From positions 1 through 9,839 of the forward strand of contig JBGAWJ010000061.1 in the NCBI GenBank assembly GCA_044227605.1: DNA of 9,839 nucleotides, given 5' to 3'. The position numbers and the translations under genes are program-made. Positions 1 through 6,663 of the stretch are shown piece by piece. The notes beneath the pieces are model-generated. The model did not search any database. It saw nothing but the letters and a program-made list of their open reading frames with translations, and had not been told where the DNA came from. Position 1 is the first letter of the stretch. Every line of letters starts with the position of its first letter. The DNA is from JAEUKQ01 sp044227605 (GTDB lineage Bacteria > Pseudomonadota > Alphaproteobacteria > JAEUKQ01).

Positions 1-605
1 CCCCCCGATACCACAATTTTAGCGCCGTTTAATTCCGGTCGCACCGATTTGCTGATTTCCTGTTTAATTAATTTGGTTTGCGGGGCCAGGGGAGTAAAGG
101 GCATAGCCTTGATGGCGGCTTGGTCGCTACTGCTACTGGCTGCGGGTTGGAAAGCGGAGGGGCGAATGGTCAAGATCTTTAAACTATCTAGGGATTGGAC
201 GGTGGCGGTGGCATTGCCCGCATAAATATGGCGCACAAAAATGTCTGGGCTGACCACCGCTACCACATCGGATATTTGGGCGACATCCAACAAGGCTGCC
301 ACCCGTGGCATCAAGGATTTACCAAAACTGGTGGCGGCCATCACCAAATGGGAATAACCTTTGCCCACTGGCGCGATTGTTTTCGCATAACAATCGGCAA
401 GCGGATGCGCTAAATGGGGGTGATCAGCCACCAACACCTGACGGATGCCAGGGATGCCAGCAAAAAAATTGGCAACCGCTTGGCAATTTGACCCAAGTAC
501 CGCTAGGTCAATTTCCCCGCCGATTTTTTGGGCGGCTTGCACGGCGCATAAGGTACTGGGAGAAATTTTTTGCTGTACATATTCGGCAATAATTAAAATT
601 GACAT
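1..605 (-). CDS. etfA: Electron transfer flavoprotein alpha subunit, N-terminal part (runs off the left edge)
   Basis: The frame is open from an ATG at 605 to the window edge, giving 201 codons that begin MSILIIAEYVQQKISPSTL and end RPELNGAKIVVSGG. The RPEL...AKIVVSGG segment is the hinge into the FAD-binding domain II of ETF-alpha, so only domain I is present and the FAD-binding half lies outside the window. ETF is a soluble alpha/beta heterodimer that passes electrons from acyl-CoA and related dehydrogenases to ETF:quinone oxidoreductase. The start codon shares its A with the etfB stop (TAATG), a one-base overlap that implies translational coupling and equal subunit supply. No frameshift is visible. 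Identification is firm; the C-terminus cannot be judged. Confidence 0.95.
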   Translation of the reverse strand, partial: MSILIIAEYVQQKISPSTLCAVQAAQKIGGEIDLAVLGSNCQAVANFFAGIPGIRQVLVADHPHLAHPLADCYAKTIAPVGKGYSHLVMAATSFGKSLMPRVAALLDVAQISDVVAVVSPDIFVRHIYAGNATATVQSLDSLKILTIRPSAFQPAASSSSDQAAIKAMPFTPLAPQTKLIKQEISKSVRPELNGAKIVVSG

Positions 606-1354
606 TATAGCACCTTTGCTTCATGACGCAGGCGATCGACCAAATCGGCGGCATCCTTGACCTTAACGCCTGCCTGCCTTTTTGGGGGTTCGCTAATCTT
701 TAAAGTCCGCAAATGCGGGGTGATATCGACCGCCAATTGCCCAACCGTCACGCTTTCAATGGTTTTTTTCTTGGCTTTCATAATGTTGGGGAGTGAGGCA
801 TAGCGCGGCTGGTTTAAACGCAAATCGGCAGTAACCAAGGCTGGCAATGGCATTTCAACCGTTTCCAAACCGCCGTCAATTTCTGAAACCACCTCAATTT
901 TACTGGCAGACACGGTCAGTTTAAAGGCACAGGTGGCTTGCGGCCAATCAAGTAGGGCCGCTAACATTTGGCCGGTTTGGTTGCAATCATCATCAATGGC
1001 TTGTTTGCCTAAAAAAACCAGTTGGGGCTTTTCAATTCTAACCACGGCTTGCAATAGCTTGGCCGCCGCTAGCGGCTGTAATTCCTGGTCAATCGGCACA
1101 TGGATGGCGCGGTCTGCACCCAAGGCCAGTGCGGTGCGTAATGTTTCAAGACAGCCCGCCCCACCCATCGATACGGCTACGATTTCCGTGGCCACAGATT
1201 TTTCGCGCAGGCGCACGGCCTCCTCCAAAGCGATCTCATCAAAAGGGTTCATCGACATTTTCACATTCGTTGTTTCAACGCCGCTGCCATCGGCTTTCAC
1301 GCGAATTTTTACGTTATAATCAATTACCCGTTTGACGGCAACCAGTACTTTCAT
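605..1354 (-). CDS. etfB: Electron transfer flavoprotein beta subunit
   Basis: This is a full-length 249-residue ETF-beta, the usual family size. The protein starts MKVLVAVKRVIDYNVKIRV. The nucleotide-binding stretch LETLRTALALGADRAI is at about 69-84 and GKQAIDDDCNQTGQ at 116-129. The ETF-beta signature region (EIDGGLETVEMPLPALVTAD, then LRLNQPRYASLPNIMKAKKK) spans about 158-197. The LPNIMKAKKK loop (188-197) is the recognition loop that docks onto partner dehydrogenases, and its lysines are present. A longer reading from a GTG at 1444 adds 30 residues with no family similarity. ATG 1354 is preferred because AGGA lies just upstream of it. ETF-beta binds AMP and, with EtfA, carries electrons from acyl-CoA dehydrogenases to the quinone pool. 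Confidence 0.97.
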   Translation of the reverse strand: MKVLVAVKRVIDYNVKIRVKADGSGVETTNVKMSMNPFDEIALEEAVRLREKSVATEIVAVSMGGAGCLETLRTALALGADRAIHVPIDQELQPLAAAKLLQAVVRIEKPQLVFLGKQAIDDDCNQTGQMLAALLDWPQATCAFKLTVSASKIEVVSEIDGGLETVEMPLPALVTADLRLNQPRYASLPNIMKAKKKTIESVTVGQLAVDITPHLRTLKISEPPKRQAGVKVKDAADLVDRLRHEAKVL

Positions 1355-1434
1355 TTGTTTCCTATCCTTATTCATTCGACGGTCAAGGCAATTTTGATAA
1401 AATAGCATGTGTAAGCACGCGTAAAACTTTTTGC

Positions 1435-1463
1435 ATTGCAACACGCCGATGTTTTTTTGTCAA
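1435..1463 (-). promoter_or_regulatory. Candidate sigma70-type promoter for etfBA
   Basis: Read on the minus strand, a perfect TTGACA (1458-1463) is followed after 17 bases by TGCAAT (1435-1440), four of six matches to TATAAT. It lies about 80 bases upstream of the etfB ATG and downstream of the terminator of the preceding gene, so etfBA would be an independent unit. The call rests on sequence pattern only. Confidence 0.5.
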
Positions 1464-1544
1464 ATATTTCCCGTGCTAGGAGATTTTTCGGCGGATAGGA
1501 AAAGGCTTTCTTACTAAAATATGATAAAAAGCCTAAGAGAGAAC

Positions 1545-1578
1545 AAAAAAACCAGGAACAGTGAAAGTTCCTGGTTTT
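1545..1578 (-). terminator. Intrinsic terminator after the Thr-rich protein gene
   Basis: Perfect 12-bp arms (AAAACCAGGAAC at 1548-1559 and GTTCCTGGTTTT at 1567-1578) enclose a 7-base loop. On the minus strand the stem runs straight into a tract of seven T. It sits 70-100 bases past the stop of the gene at 1647-2369 and separates it from etfB. The plus side carries only four T, so it should work mainly on the minus strand. Confidence 0.85.
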
Positions 1579-1646
1579 GAAATATAAAACATTTTTTTAT
1601 ACGACCGTCTTCGTATGCGGTGTTATTTTGTTCAGGGTACTAAAAC

Positions 1647-2369
1647 CTAGAGCCCGGCGGTTTTGGTAGGGGACCATGTGGAACTGTCGGTGTGAATATC
1701 CCCTTGTTGTTGGTCACGTTGGTCCCGGGCGAAGCCTTTATCGCTTTGAATGGCACCTTCCCTAGTCACCGCACCCAAATAACTGGCTTTAGCATCTTCT
1801 TTGCGCAGTTTAGATACAATTATATCTTCAACTGGGTTCGTTGCGACAAGCGGTGCTAATGGTACGCCCGTCGGACTCCCTATAGGAGAAGTTGACACGG
1901 GGATTGTAGCGGGCACTGTCGTGGAGGTGGTGGTTGTGCCCGTGGTTGATCCTGTGGTAGTGGCCACTGGCGTAGATATGGTGGTTGTGCTTGTTGTTGA
2001 CCCTGTGGTAGGGGTTACTGGCGTGGATATGGTCGTTGTACTTGTGGTTGACCCTGTGGTAGTGGTCACTGGCGTGGATATCGTCGTTGTGCTCGTTGTT
2101 GATCCTGTGATAGCGGGTGTTGTACTTGACCCACCTATCGCTGTGCCAGGTTTTAGCATGTCAATTGGCGCCCTTCCTGGGGATAAACCTATACGAGAAT
2201 CGTTGGACCCATCGGGTGCGGCCAGGCCACTATCAGAGGGCAAACCCTTGCACTCCACAGCATCCAAATTTTGGTAAGATAAGACTCTGCAGTCAGCGCT
2301 TTGCCCGAAAGCGGTGGGTGTTGCGAGTAAACTTGCGCCAACAAAAAGAAATTTGCGAAAATTATTCAT
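1647..2369 (-). CDS. Exported Thr/Ser-rich repeat protein, function unknown
   Basis: I do not recognise this 240-residue protein. It begins with a convincing Sec signal peptide: MNNFRK, a hydrophobic stretch at 7-20 and a likely cleavage after AFG (residue 22). A short segment with two cysteines (C27, C40) follows and may form a disulfide. Residues 89-156 are four 17-residue repeats of the type GSTTSTTTISTPV plus TTTT, the fourth degenerate. The tail from about 180 is charged and rich in D, Q, K and R. The layout suggests a periplasmic or surface protein with a flexible Thr/Pro stalk, by inference only. The start is supported by GGAG five bases before ATG. It has its own terminator. Its place between the adenosyltransferase and etfB, beside an AT-rich flank, suggests a later insertion. 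Confidence 0.75.
   Translation of the reverse strand: MNNFRKFLFVGASLLATPTAFGQSADCRVLSYQNLDAVECKGLPSDSGLAAPDGSNDSRIGLSPGRAPIDMLKPGTAIGGSSTTPAITGSTTSTTTISTPVTTTTGSTTSTTTISTPVTPTTGSTTSTTTISTPVATTTGSTTGTTTTSTTVPATIPVSTSPIGSPTGVPLAPLVATNPVEDIIVSKLRKEDAKASYLGAVTREGAIQSDKGFARDQRDQQQGDIHTDSSTWSPTKTAGL
1902..2105 (-). repeat. 51-bp coding tandem repeat, four units
   Basis: Four in-frame 51-bp units encode 17 residues each (residues 89-105, 106-122, 123-139, 140-156). The first three are near-identical, differing mostly at third positions and in the TTTT/TPTT/ATTT end. The fourth has drifted. Unit length is a multiple of three, so copy-number change would keep the frame and alter the length of the Thr-rich stalk. 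Confidence 0.85.
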
Positions 2370-2687
2370 AAAATCTCCGTTGTGTTGATATATTGTTTTC
2401 TATAATACACTTTCCGTAGGTACCATATTTCCAGCAAAAAGTAAACAAATAGTTAATTTTTCTTATATCTTTCTATAATTAATTTCTACTATTTATCCCC
2501 ATTTTCCCTATTATAAAACTATTGATATCATTGGATATTATAAGTATTTTAAAGGAATTTCCTACTGTTTTACTAATAGGCAAGATCAACACAAAAATAA
2601 AAATTTATAATAAAAAGGGTTTATTGTATCTTAGTGATGATGGCAAGCTATTGTGGGATGCGGATAGAAAACCAGCCTATCCCTAGG
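2370..2687. other. AT-rich intergenic region without a recognisable gene
   Basis: This stretch is much richer in A and T than its flanks, with many short A and T runs. It holds the ribosome binding site (GGAG) of the Thr-rich protein gene at its left end and presumably that gene's promoter; TATTAT on the minus strand near 2402-2407 is a possible -10 element, but no good -35 accompanies it. Downstream of the adenosyltransferase gene I see only a weak 6-bp stem (GGATAG...CTATCC) without a T run. No convincing ORF or RNA gene is visible. Confidence 0.6.
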
Positions 2688-3251
2688 TTAGCGGTTTTTG
2701 CCAGGCTGCCATACAATATCGCGTTTGCCTTGGTCATTAAAGTAACGGGCCATGACGAATAGCAAATCAGATAACCGGTTCAAATAAATCAGGGCCAATG
2801 GATTAATCGGTTGTTCACTAGCCAGTTTGCTGGTCTGGCGCTCGGCACGCCGCGCCACCGTCCTGGCAATATGGCAGTAAGTGGATGCTGCCGTCCCGCC
2901 CGGCAAAACAAAAGAAGTCAGGGGGGATAAGGCGGCGTTTAACCGGTCAATGGTTTTTTCCAAATAATCGATTTGCGCTTGTTGGATCCGCAAGGCGGGA
3001 TCAGCGATAGATGCCGCTGGCAAGGGGGTTGACAAATCAGCGCCCAAATCAAATAAATCTTGCTGCAGATGATGGGTAATTTCGATGGTTTCCGGGGCGT
3101 GCAGGGCAATCAGGCTTAAATGGGCGTTCACCTCATCAACCGTGCCGTAAGCCTCTACTTGTGGGTCATGCTTATCTACGCGCTTGCCGCCGGTTAAGGA
3201 GGTTTTGCCTTGATCGCCGCCGCGGGTGTAAATTTTGGTTAAACGCACCAT
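2688..3251 (-). CDS. PduO-type ATP:cob(I)alamin adenosyltransferase
   Basis: This 187-residue protein converts cob(I)alamin and ATP to adenosylcobalamin, the cofactor of methylmalonyl-CoA mutase and similar enzymes. The N-terminal ATP-binding motif TRGGDQGKTSL is at 9-19 and VEAYGTVDEVNAHL at 32-45. The conserved helix FVLPGGTAASTYCHIARTVA continues into RRAER at 138, with the arginines and glutamate of the active site, and NRLSDLLFVMAR is at 158-169. Length and motif order are those of a complete PduO/MMAB-type enzyme. A longer reading from 3275 is possible, but ATG 3251 has AGGAA eight bases upstream and starts MVRLTKIYTRGGD, as in the family. It follows the HIG1 gene by about 70 bases on the same strand, so the two may be cotranscribed. 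Confidence 0.95.
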   Translation of the reverse strand: MVRLTKIYTRGGDQGKTSLTGGKRVDKHDPQVEAYGTVDEVNAHLSLIALHAPETIEITHHLQQDLFDLGADLSTPLPAASIADPALRIQQAQIDYLEKTIDRLNAALSPLTSFVLPGGTAASTYCHIARTVARRAERQTSKLASEQPINPLALIYLNRLSDLLFVMARYFNDQGKRDIVWQPGKNR

Positions 3252-3324
3252 CCGTCTGATTCCTATAATGACCAATTGATGATAACCTTGCCCTCAAGAT
3301 GGTTCTTGGCAAGAGAGTAGTGGT

Positions 3325-3522
3325 TCAGGAACGCGGCACAGATATATAAAGGATCAGCAACAAAATGGTTAAGACTTGCATCCCCACGCGCCATTGCATC
3401 AACCGGTTGCCATATTTTTTAGAAAAGGCGCCGCCACGCCCTAAACTGGCCAAACCAACCCCTAGCACCGTTAAGGTCGCGAATAGGGAAACGAGTAATA
3501 AGTAAAATAAAACTGTATGCAT
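3325..3522 (-). CDS. HIG1-domain twin transmembrane protein
   Basis: This is a small membrane protein of 65 residues with two hydrophobic helices (about 3-25 and 47-62) joined by a short basic loop, LGRGGAFSKKYGNRLMQWRV. The [GN]RLM.WRVG.Q pattern is typical of the HIG_1_N (hypoxia-induced gene 1) family. In mitochondria, relatives assist respiratory supercomplexes and cytochrome oxidase; the bacterial role is less clear. The gene is commonly found beside the cobalamin adenosyltransferase and etfBA in alphaproteobacteria, and that order is kept here. The start is uncertain: MHTVLF at 3522 fits family length, while ATG 3561 (adding MTHKGLFFRKIRR) has AAAGG four bases upstream and may be the better ribosome site. 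Confidence 0.8.
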   Translation of the reverse strand: MHTVLFYLLLVSLFATLTVLGVGLASLGRGGAFSKKYGNRLMQWRVGMQVLTILLLILYISVPRS

Positions 3523-3883
3523 CCGCCTAATCTTTCTAAAAAACAACCCCTTATGTGTCATATAACCTTTTTCAAAAAAATCGGCAAGGGGTACGGGAGA
3601 TGCGTTGCGGATTCTGTAATCATTGTGCAATCGCATCCCCTATGGCTAGGTGGGTGGACTGATGATCATCCAACCTACCCATTTTTCAGTGGGACATAAG
3701 GGGTTGAAAATCATGCTTGACGATCCCGGCCATTTTGTGGAACGATAAGCCGCGAATAATAGTAAAAATATACTCGTAAAAATAGGCTGGGTAGGTCGTT
3801 TCTATCTTGGGTAAACGCTTGGTGCTTAAGCTTAAAATACAGTATTGATAAGGAAATAAATGCTGGGCAATGAAGGGTAATCA
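3523..3883. other. Divergent intergenic region between the HIG1 gene and ubiK
   Basis: This region must hold the promoters of both divergent genes. I could not pick a clear sigma70 pair: TTGACG at 3717-3722 lacks a good -10, and TATACT at 3769-3774 lacks a good -35. AAGGG six bases before the ubiK ATG is a good ribosome site. The main visible structure is a long imperfect inverted repeat at 3637-3703. A 60-codon plus-strand frame at 3517-3699 has no supporting feature. Confidence 0.5.
3637..3703. repeat. Long imperfect inverted repeat in the divergent promoter region
   Basis: The outer arms CCCCTATG (3637-3644) and CATAAGGGG (3695-3703) pair with one bulge. The inner arms GGTGGGTGGA (3649-3658) and TCCAACCTACC (3669-3679) pair with one bulge and one G-T wobble around a 10-base loop. 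No T run follows on either strand, so it is not an intrinsic terminator. It may be an operator, an RNA structure in the HIG1 leader, or a decayed element. Confidence 0.5.
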
Positions 3884-4252
3884 ATGAAAAAACCAACCAA
3901 TTTTTTGGAAGATGCCACCAAAATGGTGGCTGGGGCAATTGAAACAGCCTTGGCTGTGCGCCAACAAATTGTCCATGAATGCCAGCTTTTATCAAAGCGT
4001 TTCGTGCAGCGTTTGGATGTTGTTCCGCGGGCGGAATTGGAAATAGTGAGAAATATGGCAACCCTTGCCCGGATGGAGCAAGAACGCCTACAAGAGCGTT
4101 TAAATATGCTGGAGGGGCAGTGGCAAGCCCAACAACAGATGCACTCCCCCGCTATATCTGTGCCCGGGGATAGGGCAGCGGCACTTGGCCAGGATCAAAG
4201 TGGCGGGAAGCAACAACCCAACAAAAGCAAGGAACAAGACAATAGGAATTAA
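3884..4252 (+). CDS. ubiK: UbiK/BMFP-family ubiquinone biosynthesis accessory factor
   Basis: This is a 122-residue protein. Residues 4-80 match the UbiK (YqiC, BMFP) pattern: an amphipathic N-terminal helix (FLEDATKMVAGAIETALAVRQQI), a linker with VVPRAELEIVRNMA at 46-59, and a coiled coil ending ERLQERLNMLEG near 78. Family members trimerise through the coiled coil and bind lipids or membranes; in E. coli UbiK helps the aerobic ubiquinone-synthesis complex together with UbiJ. The C-terminal 40 residues are a Gln/Ser/Lys-rich disordered tail, longer than in the roughly 96-residue E. coli protein. The start is supported by AAGGG six bases upstream. It lies on the same strand as ybjN and proC, a common alphaproteobacterial order. 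Confidence 0.85.
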   Translation: MKKPTNFLEDATKMVAGAIETALAVRQQIVHECQLLSKRFVQRLDVVPRAELEIVRNMATLARMEQERLQERLNMLEGQWQAQQQMHSPAISVPGDRAAALGQDQSGGKQQPNKSKEQDNRN

Positions 4253-4298
4253 AAAACAGCCGCCAAATAGGGGTATAGAAGCCCGGCGCCGTTTTTTT
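4251..4298 (+). terminator. Possible weak intrinsic terminator after ubiK
   Basis: An A-tract at 4251-4257 (AAAAAAC) can pair with GTTTTTT (4291-4297), and CGCC (4261-4264) with GGCG (4285-4288), with mismatches between and a 20-base loop. A run of seven T follows the GC-rich right arm. The stem is broken, so termination would be partial. Confidence 0.4.
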
Positions 4299-4303
4299 GG
4301 TAT

Positions 4304-4330
4304 TATCTGAGGTTGAGTAAACCTCAGATA
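4304..4330. repeat. Perfect 11-bp inverted repeat upstream of ybjN
   Basis: TATCTGAGGTT (4304-4314) and its exact complement AACCTCAGATA (4320-4330) flank a five-base loop, GAGTA. No T run follows, so it is not a terminator. It may be a protein-binding operator or a leader hairpin for ybjN-proC. Confidence 0.8.
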
Positions 4331-4353
4331 GCAGACGTTATCAGGGAGGAGTA

Positions 4354-4380
4354 ATGGCCCGGTTCCTAATTGGCCAGTAA
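4354..4380 (+). CDS. Possible leader peptide MARFLIGQ upstream of ybjN-proC
   Basis: An ATG at 4354 is preceded four bases upstream by GGAGG (within AGGGAGGAG), the best Shine-Dalgarno match in this part of the window, and the frame stops after eight codons at TAA. The second half of the frame forms the left arm of the hairpin at 4363-4406, so ribosomes on this frame would open that hairpin. There are no repeated codons for one amino acid (and no proline), so classical proline attenuation is not indicated. It could be chance. Confidence 0.35.
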   Translation: MARFLIGQ

Positions 4381-4406
4381 ATGCGTTGACGGGCCAAAAT
4401 TAGGAA
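4363..4406 (+). repeat. Second leader inverted repeat upstream of ybjN
   Basis: TTCCTAATTGGCC (4363-4375) pairs with GGCC-AA-AATTAGGAA (4392-4406), a 13-bp stem with a two-base bulge and a 16-base loop. GGCCC at 4356-4360 could compete for GGGCC at 4391-4395, so alternative folds are possible. No T run follows. Confidence 0.65.
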
Positions 4407-4467
4407 GGATGAGGAAAATAACAAACAACGATCATATCACAACCCATAGCAGTGAAGGAATCCCTAA

Positions 4468-4977
4468 ATGTCCCGTCTAGGCCGCAATAACCGCCGACCC
4501 GATCCCCATGATAGCCCTTTGGATGTCATTGAGGATTATGCCAGGCGTGAAGGTTTGGGTTTTCAAAAGAGAGAACCGCAGGAAGCATTTACCAAAATTA
4601 AAGGGAAGTGGGCAGAATATCGGATAGGGGTTTTATGGCGTTCGGTGGATAGTTTTTTGCATATTTCTTGCCCGCTTAATATTAAGGTTCCGCCCATCCA
4701 CCGCCAAGATGTGATGGAGTTGATCATGTTGGCCAACGAACAGATATGCTTTGGTCATTTTATCCTGTGTTCTGAATCAAATATTCCGATTTTCCGCTGT
4801 TCCCAAGCCCTGCGGGGGGTGCCGAACATTGTCATGGAACAAGTGGAAGATATTGTGAAAAATATTTTTCGGGAGTGCGAACGTTTTTATCCGGTTTTCC
4901 AATTTGTCATCTGGGCCAATCATGATCCGAAAAAAGCTATGCAAATGGCTATTCTAGAGACGGTTGGCCAAGCGTAA
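4468..4977 (+). CDS. YbjN-domain protein
   Basis: This is a complete 169-residue protein of the alphaproteobacterial YbjN type (PF10722-like, with a fold related to type III secretion chaperones). Visible landmarks are SPLDVIEDYARREG at 16-29, KGKWAEYRIGVLWR at 45-58, a central HISCPLNIKVPPIHRQDVME, the segment ANEQICFGHF at 89-98, and a highly conserved C-terminus ECERFYPVFQFVIWA at 136-150, ending AILETVGQA. The biochemical role of these proteins is unknown; E. coli YbjN affects motility and stress responses when altered. AAGGA lies eight bases before the ATG. The proC start follows by five bases, so the two are almost certainly one operon with coupled translation. That association is common in alphaproteobacteria. 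Confidence 0.88.
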   Translation: MSRLGRNNRRPDPHDSPLDVIEDYARREGLGFQKREPQEAFTKIKGKWAEYRIGVLWRSVDSFLHISCPLNIKVPPIHRQDVMELIMLANEQICFGHFILCSESNIPIFRCSQALRGVPNIVMEQVEDIVKNIFRECERFYPVFQFVIWANHDPKKAMQMAILETVGQA

Positions 4978-4982
4978 TATCC

Positions 4983-5840
4983 ATGCCGGAAAAGTTTAGG
5001 GAAAATACCGGTCAAACGTCTGATATCTGGGCGCCTGATATCTGGGTAATTGGCGGTGGGAAAATGGGACAGGCCTTAATCCGGGGGTGGTTAGGGGCGG
5101 GGGTTGACCCGGGCAAGCTTGGGATTATTGACCCTAAGGCTGCTGACCGCCGTCATTTTGAGGGGTTGCCTGCCGCTGTCAAGCGCCGAACCCCCCAGGA
5201 TTTGCCGCATTTTCGCGATGAGCTGCTGGTGTTGGCCGTAAAACCGCAATCATTAGCGCAATTGTTACCGCTTTATCAACCGGCCGCCTTACAAGGTTGC
5301 TGGTTTTTATCAGTGGTTGCTGGTCAACCCTTAAGCTTGATCCAAGAGCAATTAGCAAGTGTGGCAGTCATGCGGGCCATGCCCAATTTACCGGCTGCCT
5401 ATCAGCAGGGTTTCACGGGTTGTTATGCCTTGCCCTCCTTGCCTTCCGTGATCTACCAAACCTGGGTGGGGTTACTTGGAAAACTGGGGATGGTGATGCC
5501 GGTTGAAAGTGAACAACAGTTGGATTTGGTCACCGCCCTAAGCGGCAGCGGCCCGGCCTATATTTTCCTGTTTTTGGAAATTTTGGCTACCATCGCCCAA
5601 GAACAGGGGTTGCCGCCCAAGCTTGCCGGAAAACTGGCCGCACAAACCTTGCTGGGCAGTGCGGTGATGGCCAGTCAGTCAGGGGTGCAACCCTCCTTAC
5701 TGCGCCAGCAAGTCACCAGCCCTAACGGTACCACGGCTGCTGCCTTGCATATATTAATGGCTGACCCGGGTTTGGCCGCATTGCTGCGGCGGGCGGTTGC
5801 CGCCGCTTTTGAACGTGCCCGGGAGTTACGTAAGAATTGA
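4983..5840 (+). CDS. proC: Pyrroline-5-carboxylate reductase
   Basis: This 285-residue enzyme reduces 1-pyrroline-5-carboxylate to L-proline with NAD(P)H, the last step of proline synthesis. The Rossmann motif IWVIGGGKMGQALIRG is at 20-35, LLVLAVKPQS at 81-90 and RAMPNLPAAYQQGFTGCY at 131-148. The catalytic domain carries DLVTALSGSGPAYIF at 181-195 and VTSPNGTTAAAL at 244-255, with a helical C-terminus. It is slightly longer than the usual 265-275 residues because of an N-terminal extension of about 15 residues. The usual MPNTP motif reads MPNLP (Leu136). There is no clear ribosome site of its own before ATG 4983, consistent with coupling to ybjN five bases upstream. Confidence 0.95.
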   Translation: MPEKFRENTGQTSDIWAPDIWVIGGGKMGQALIRGWLGAGVDPGKLGIIDPKAADRRHFEGLPAAVKRRTPQDLPHFRDELLVLAVKPQSLAQLLPLYQPAALQGCWFLSVVAGQPLSLIQEQLASVAVMRAMPNLPAAYQQGFTGCYALPSLPSVIYQTWVGLLGKLGMVMPVESEQQLDLVTALSGSGPAYIFLFLEILATIAQEQGLPPKLAGKLAAQTLLGSAVMASQSGVQPSLLRQQVTSPNGTTAAALHILMADPGLAALLRRAVAAAFERARELRKN

Positions 5841-5987
5841 ATGAAGGTAAATGGGGCCGCGGGTGGAAGGTAGGCATCATCTCTCGCAAGCATCCTGTTT
5901 TCTGTTGCTGATTACACTGGAAAACAAGACAAAACATCCCTATAATCTTCTGCCATCAACCCGCTTTCTGATGAAAGGGCTTTTAAT

Positions 5988-6647
5988 TTGCAGTCCTCCC
6001 GCCATTTATTTTCTCTGTTGTCTTGCTGTAACCGCCGGGAAACGGGCGGGGGTAGACAGCTTGATCCTGCAGTTTATCAAGCGATGATGGCGGCGATTGC
6101 GGAAAAGGGCTGGTCGCAGGCAACGATGCCTGAAATTGCTGCTAGGTCTTTGACCGCCCTTGAAGAAATCCAGCGTTTTTATCCAACCTTGCATGATTTA
6201 CTGGCCGCTTACCTGGATGAACAAACGCGGCAATTATTGGCCCAACCGGCGGCGCAATTATTACCGGATGCGCCGCTTTCCCGCCACCGTGAATATTTGT
6301 TTGCCCTGATGATGAATTATATGGATATGCTGCAACCGCATAGGCTGGCATACCGGCAAATGCAGCGAGCTTGGCCAACATCGCCCCGCTTAAGCCGGGT
6401 GTTATTGACCCATGCCCAACAATTTCTGCAGCAAGCGCTTCAAAAAAGCCAGTTGTTATCTTGGTTGCCTGCAACCACCGCCAGCCTTATGATCCTGCCC
6501 GCATGGTTGGGGGTCTTGCGCGCCTGGCATCAAGACGAGGGGCCTGATTTATCCGCCACCATGAAAAAGCTGGATGGTCAATTACGGCAAGCCCAGGAAT
6601 ATTGGCATTATCTGCCCGCGCTGGTTCGCCGGATCCTTGCGACCTAA
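5988..6647 (+). CDS. TetR/AcrR-like regulator
   Basis: The frame gives up to 219 residues. Residues 30-80 (AVYQAMMAAIAEKGWSQATM, then PEIAARSLTALEEIQRFYPTLHDLLAAYLDE) follow the TetR helix-turn-helix plan, in which GW..ATM.EIAA is helices 1-2 and IQRFYPTLHDLLAAY takes the place of LYRYF.sKe.Ll. The recognition helix is atypical. The rest is an all-helical ligand domain. The most likely start is TTG at 5988, with AAGGG eight bases before it; the first ATG in frame (6084) would cut into helix 1, and a stop at 5943 limits any extension. TetR-like genes between proC and a phasin gene occur in Rhodospirillales-type genomes. Control of the phasin gene or of itself is possible, but no TetR-style operator was identified. 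Confidence 0.65.
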   Translation: MQSSRHLFSLLSCCNRRETGGGRQLDPAVYQAMMAAIAEKGWSQATMPEIAARSLTALEEIQRFYPTLHDLLAAYLDEQTRQLLAQPAAQLLPDAPLSRHREYLFALMMNYMDMLQPHRLAYRQMQRAWPTSPRLSRVLLTHAQQFLQQALQKSQLLSWLPATTASLMILPAWLGVLRAWHQDEGPDLSATMKKLDGQLRQAQEYWHYLPALVRRILAT

Positions 6648-6663
6648 CGCCAATTGGTTATTA

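Noticed and set aside
195..1335. Several plus-strand frames across the etfBA region
   Set aside because: They are antisense shadows of etfA and etfB.
1505..1536. Inverted repeat AGGCTTT...AAAGCCT near the etfB promoter
   Set aside because: The arms are only 7 bp with an 18-base AT-rich loop and no T run; not distinguishable from chance.
1902..2105. CRISPR-like regular repeats
   Set aside because: Units of 51 bp are contiguous and in frame with no spacers; they are coding tandem repeats.
1801..2277. Plus-strand 158-codon frame rich in Val (VVVLVVDPVV repeats)
   Set aside because: It is the antisense reading of the Thr-rich repeat gene; the minus frame has a signal peptide, ribosome site and terminator.
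3517..3699. Plus-strand 60-codon frame between the HIG1 gene and ubiK
   Set aside because: It overlaps the HIG1 start, runs through a palindrome, and shows no domain or ribosome site.
3711..4061. Minus-strand 116-codon frame
   Set aside because: It overlaps ubiK in antisense and has no recognisable domain or ribosome site.
4409..4480. Short frame starting at ATG 4409 and overlapping the ybjN start
   Set aside because: The purine-rich stretch AGGAAGG touches the ATG, leaving too little spacing, and the product looks random.
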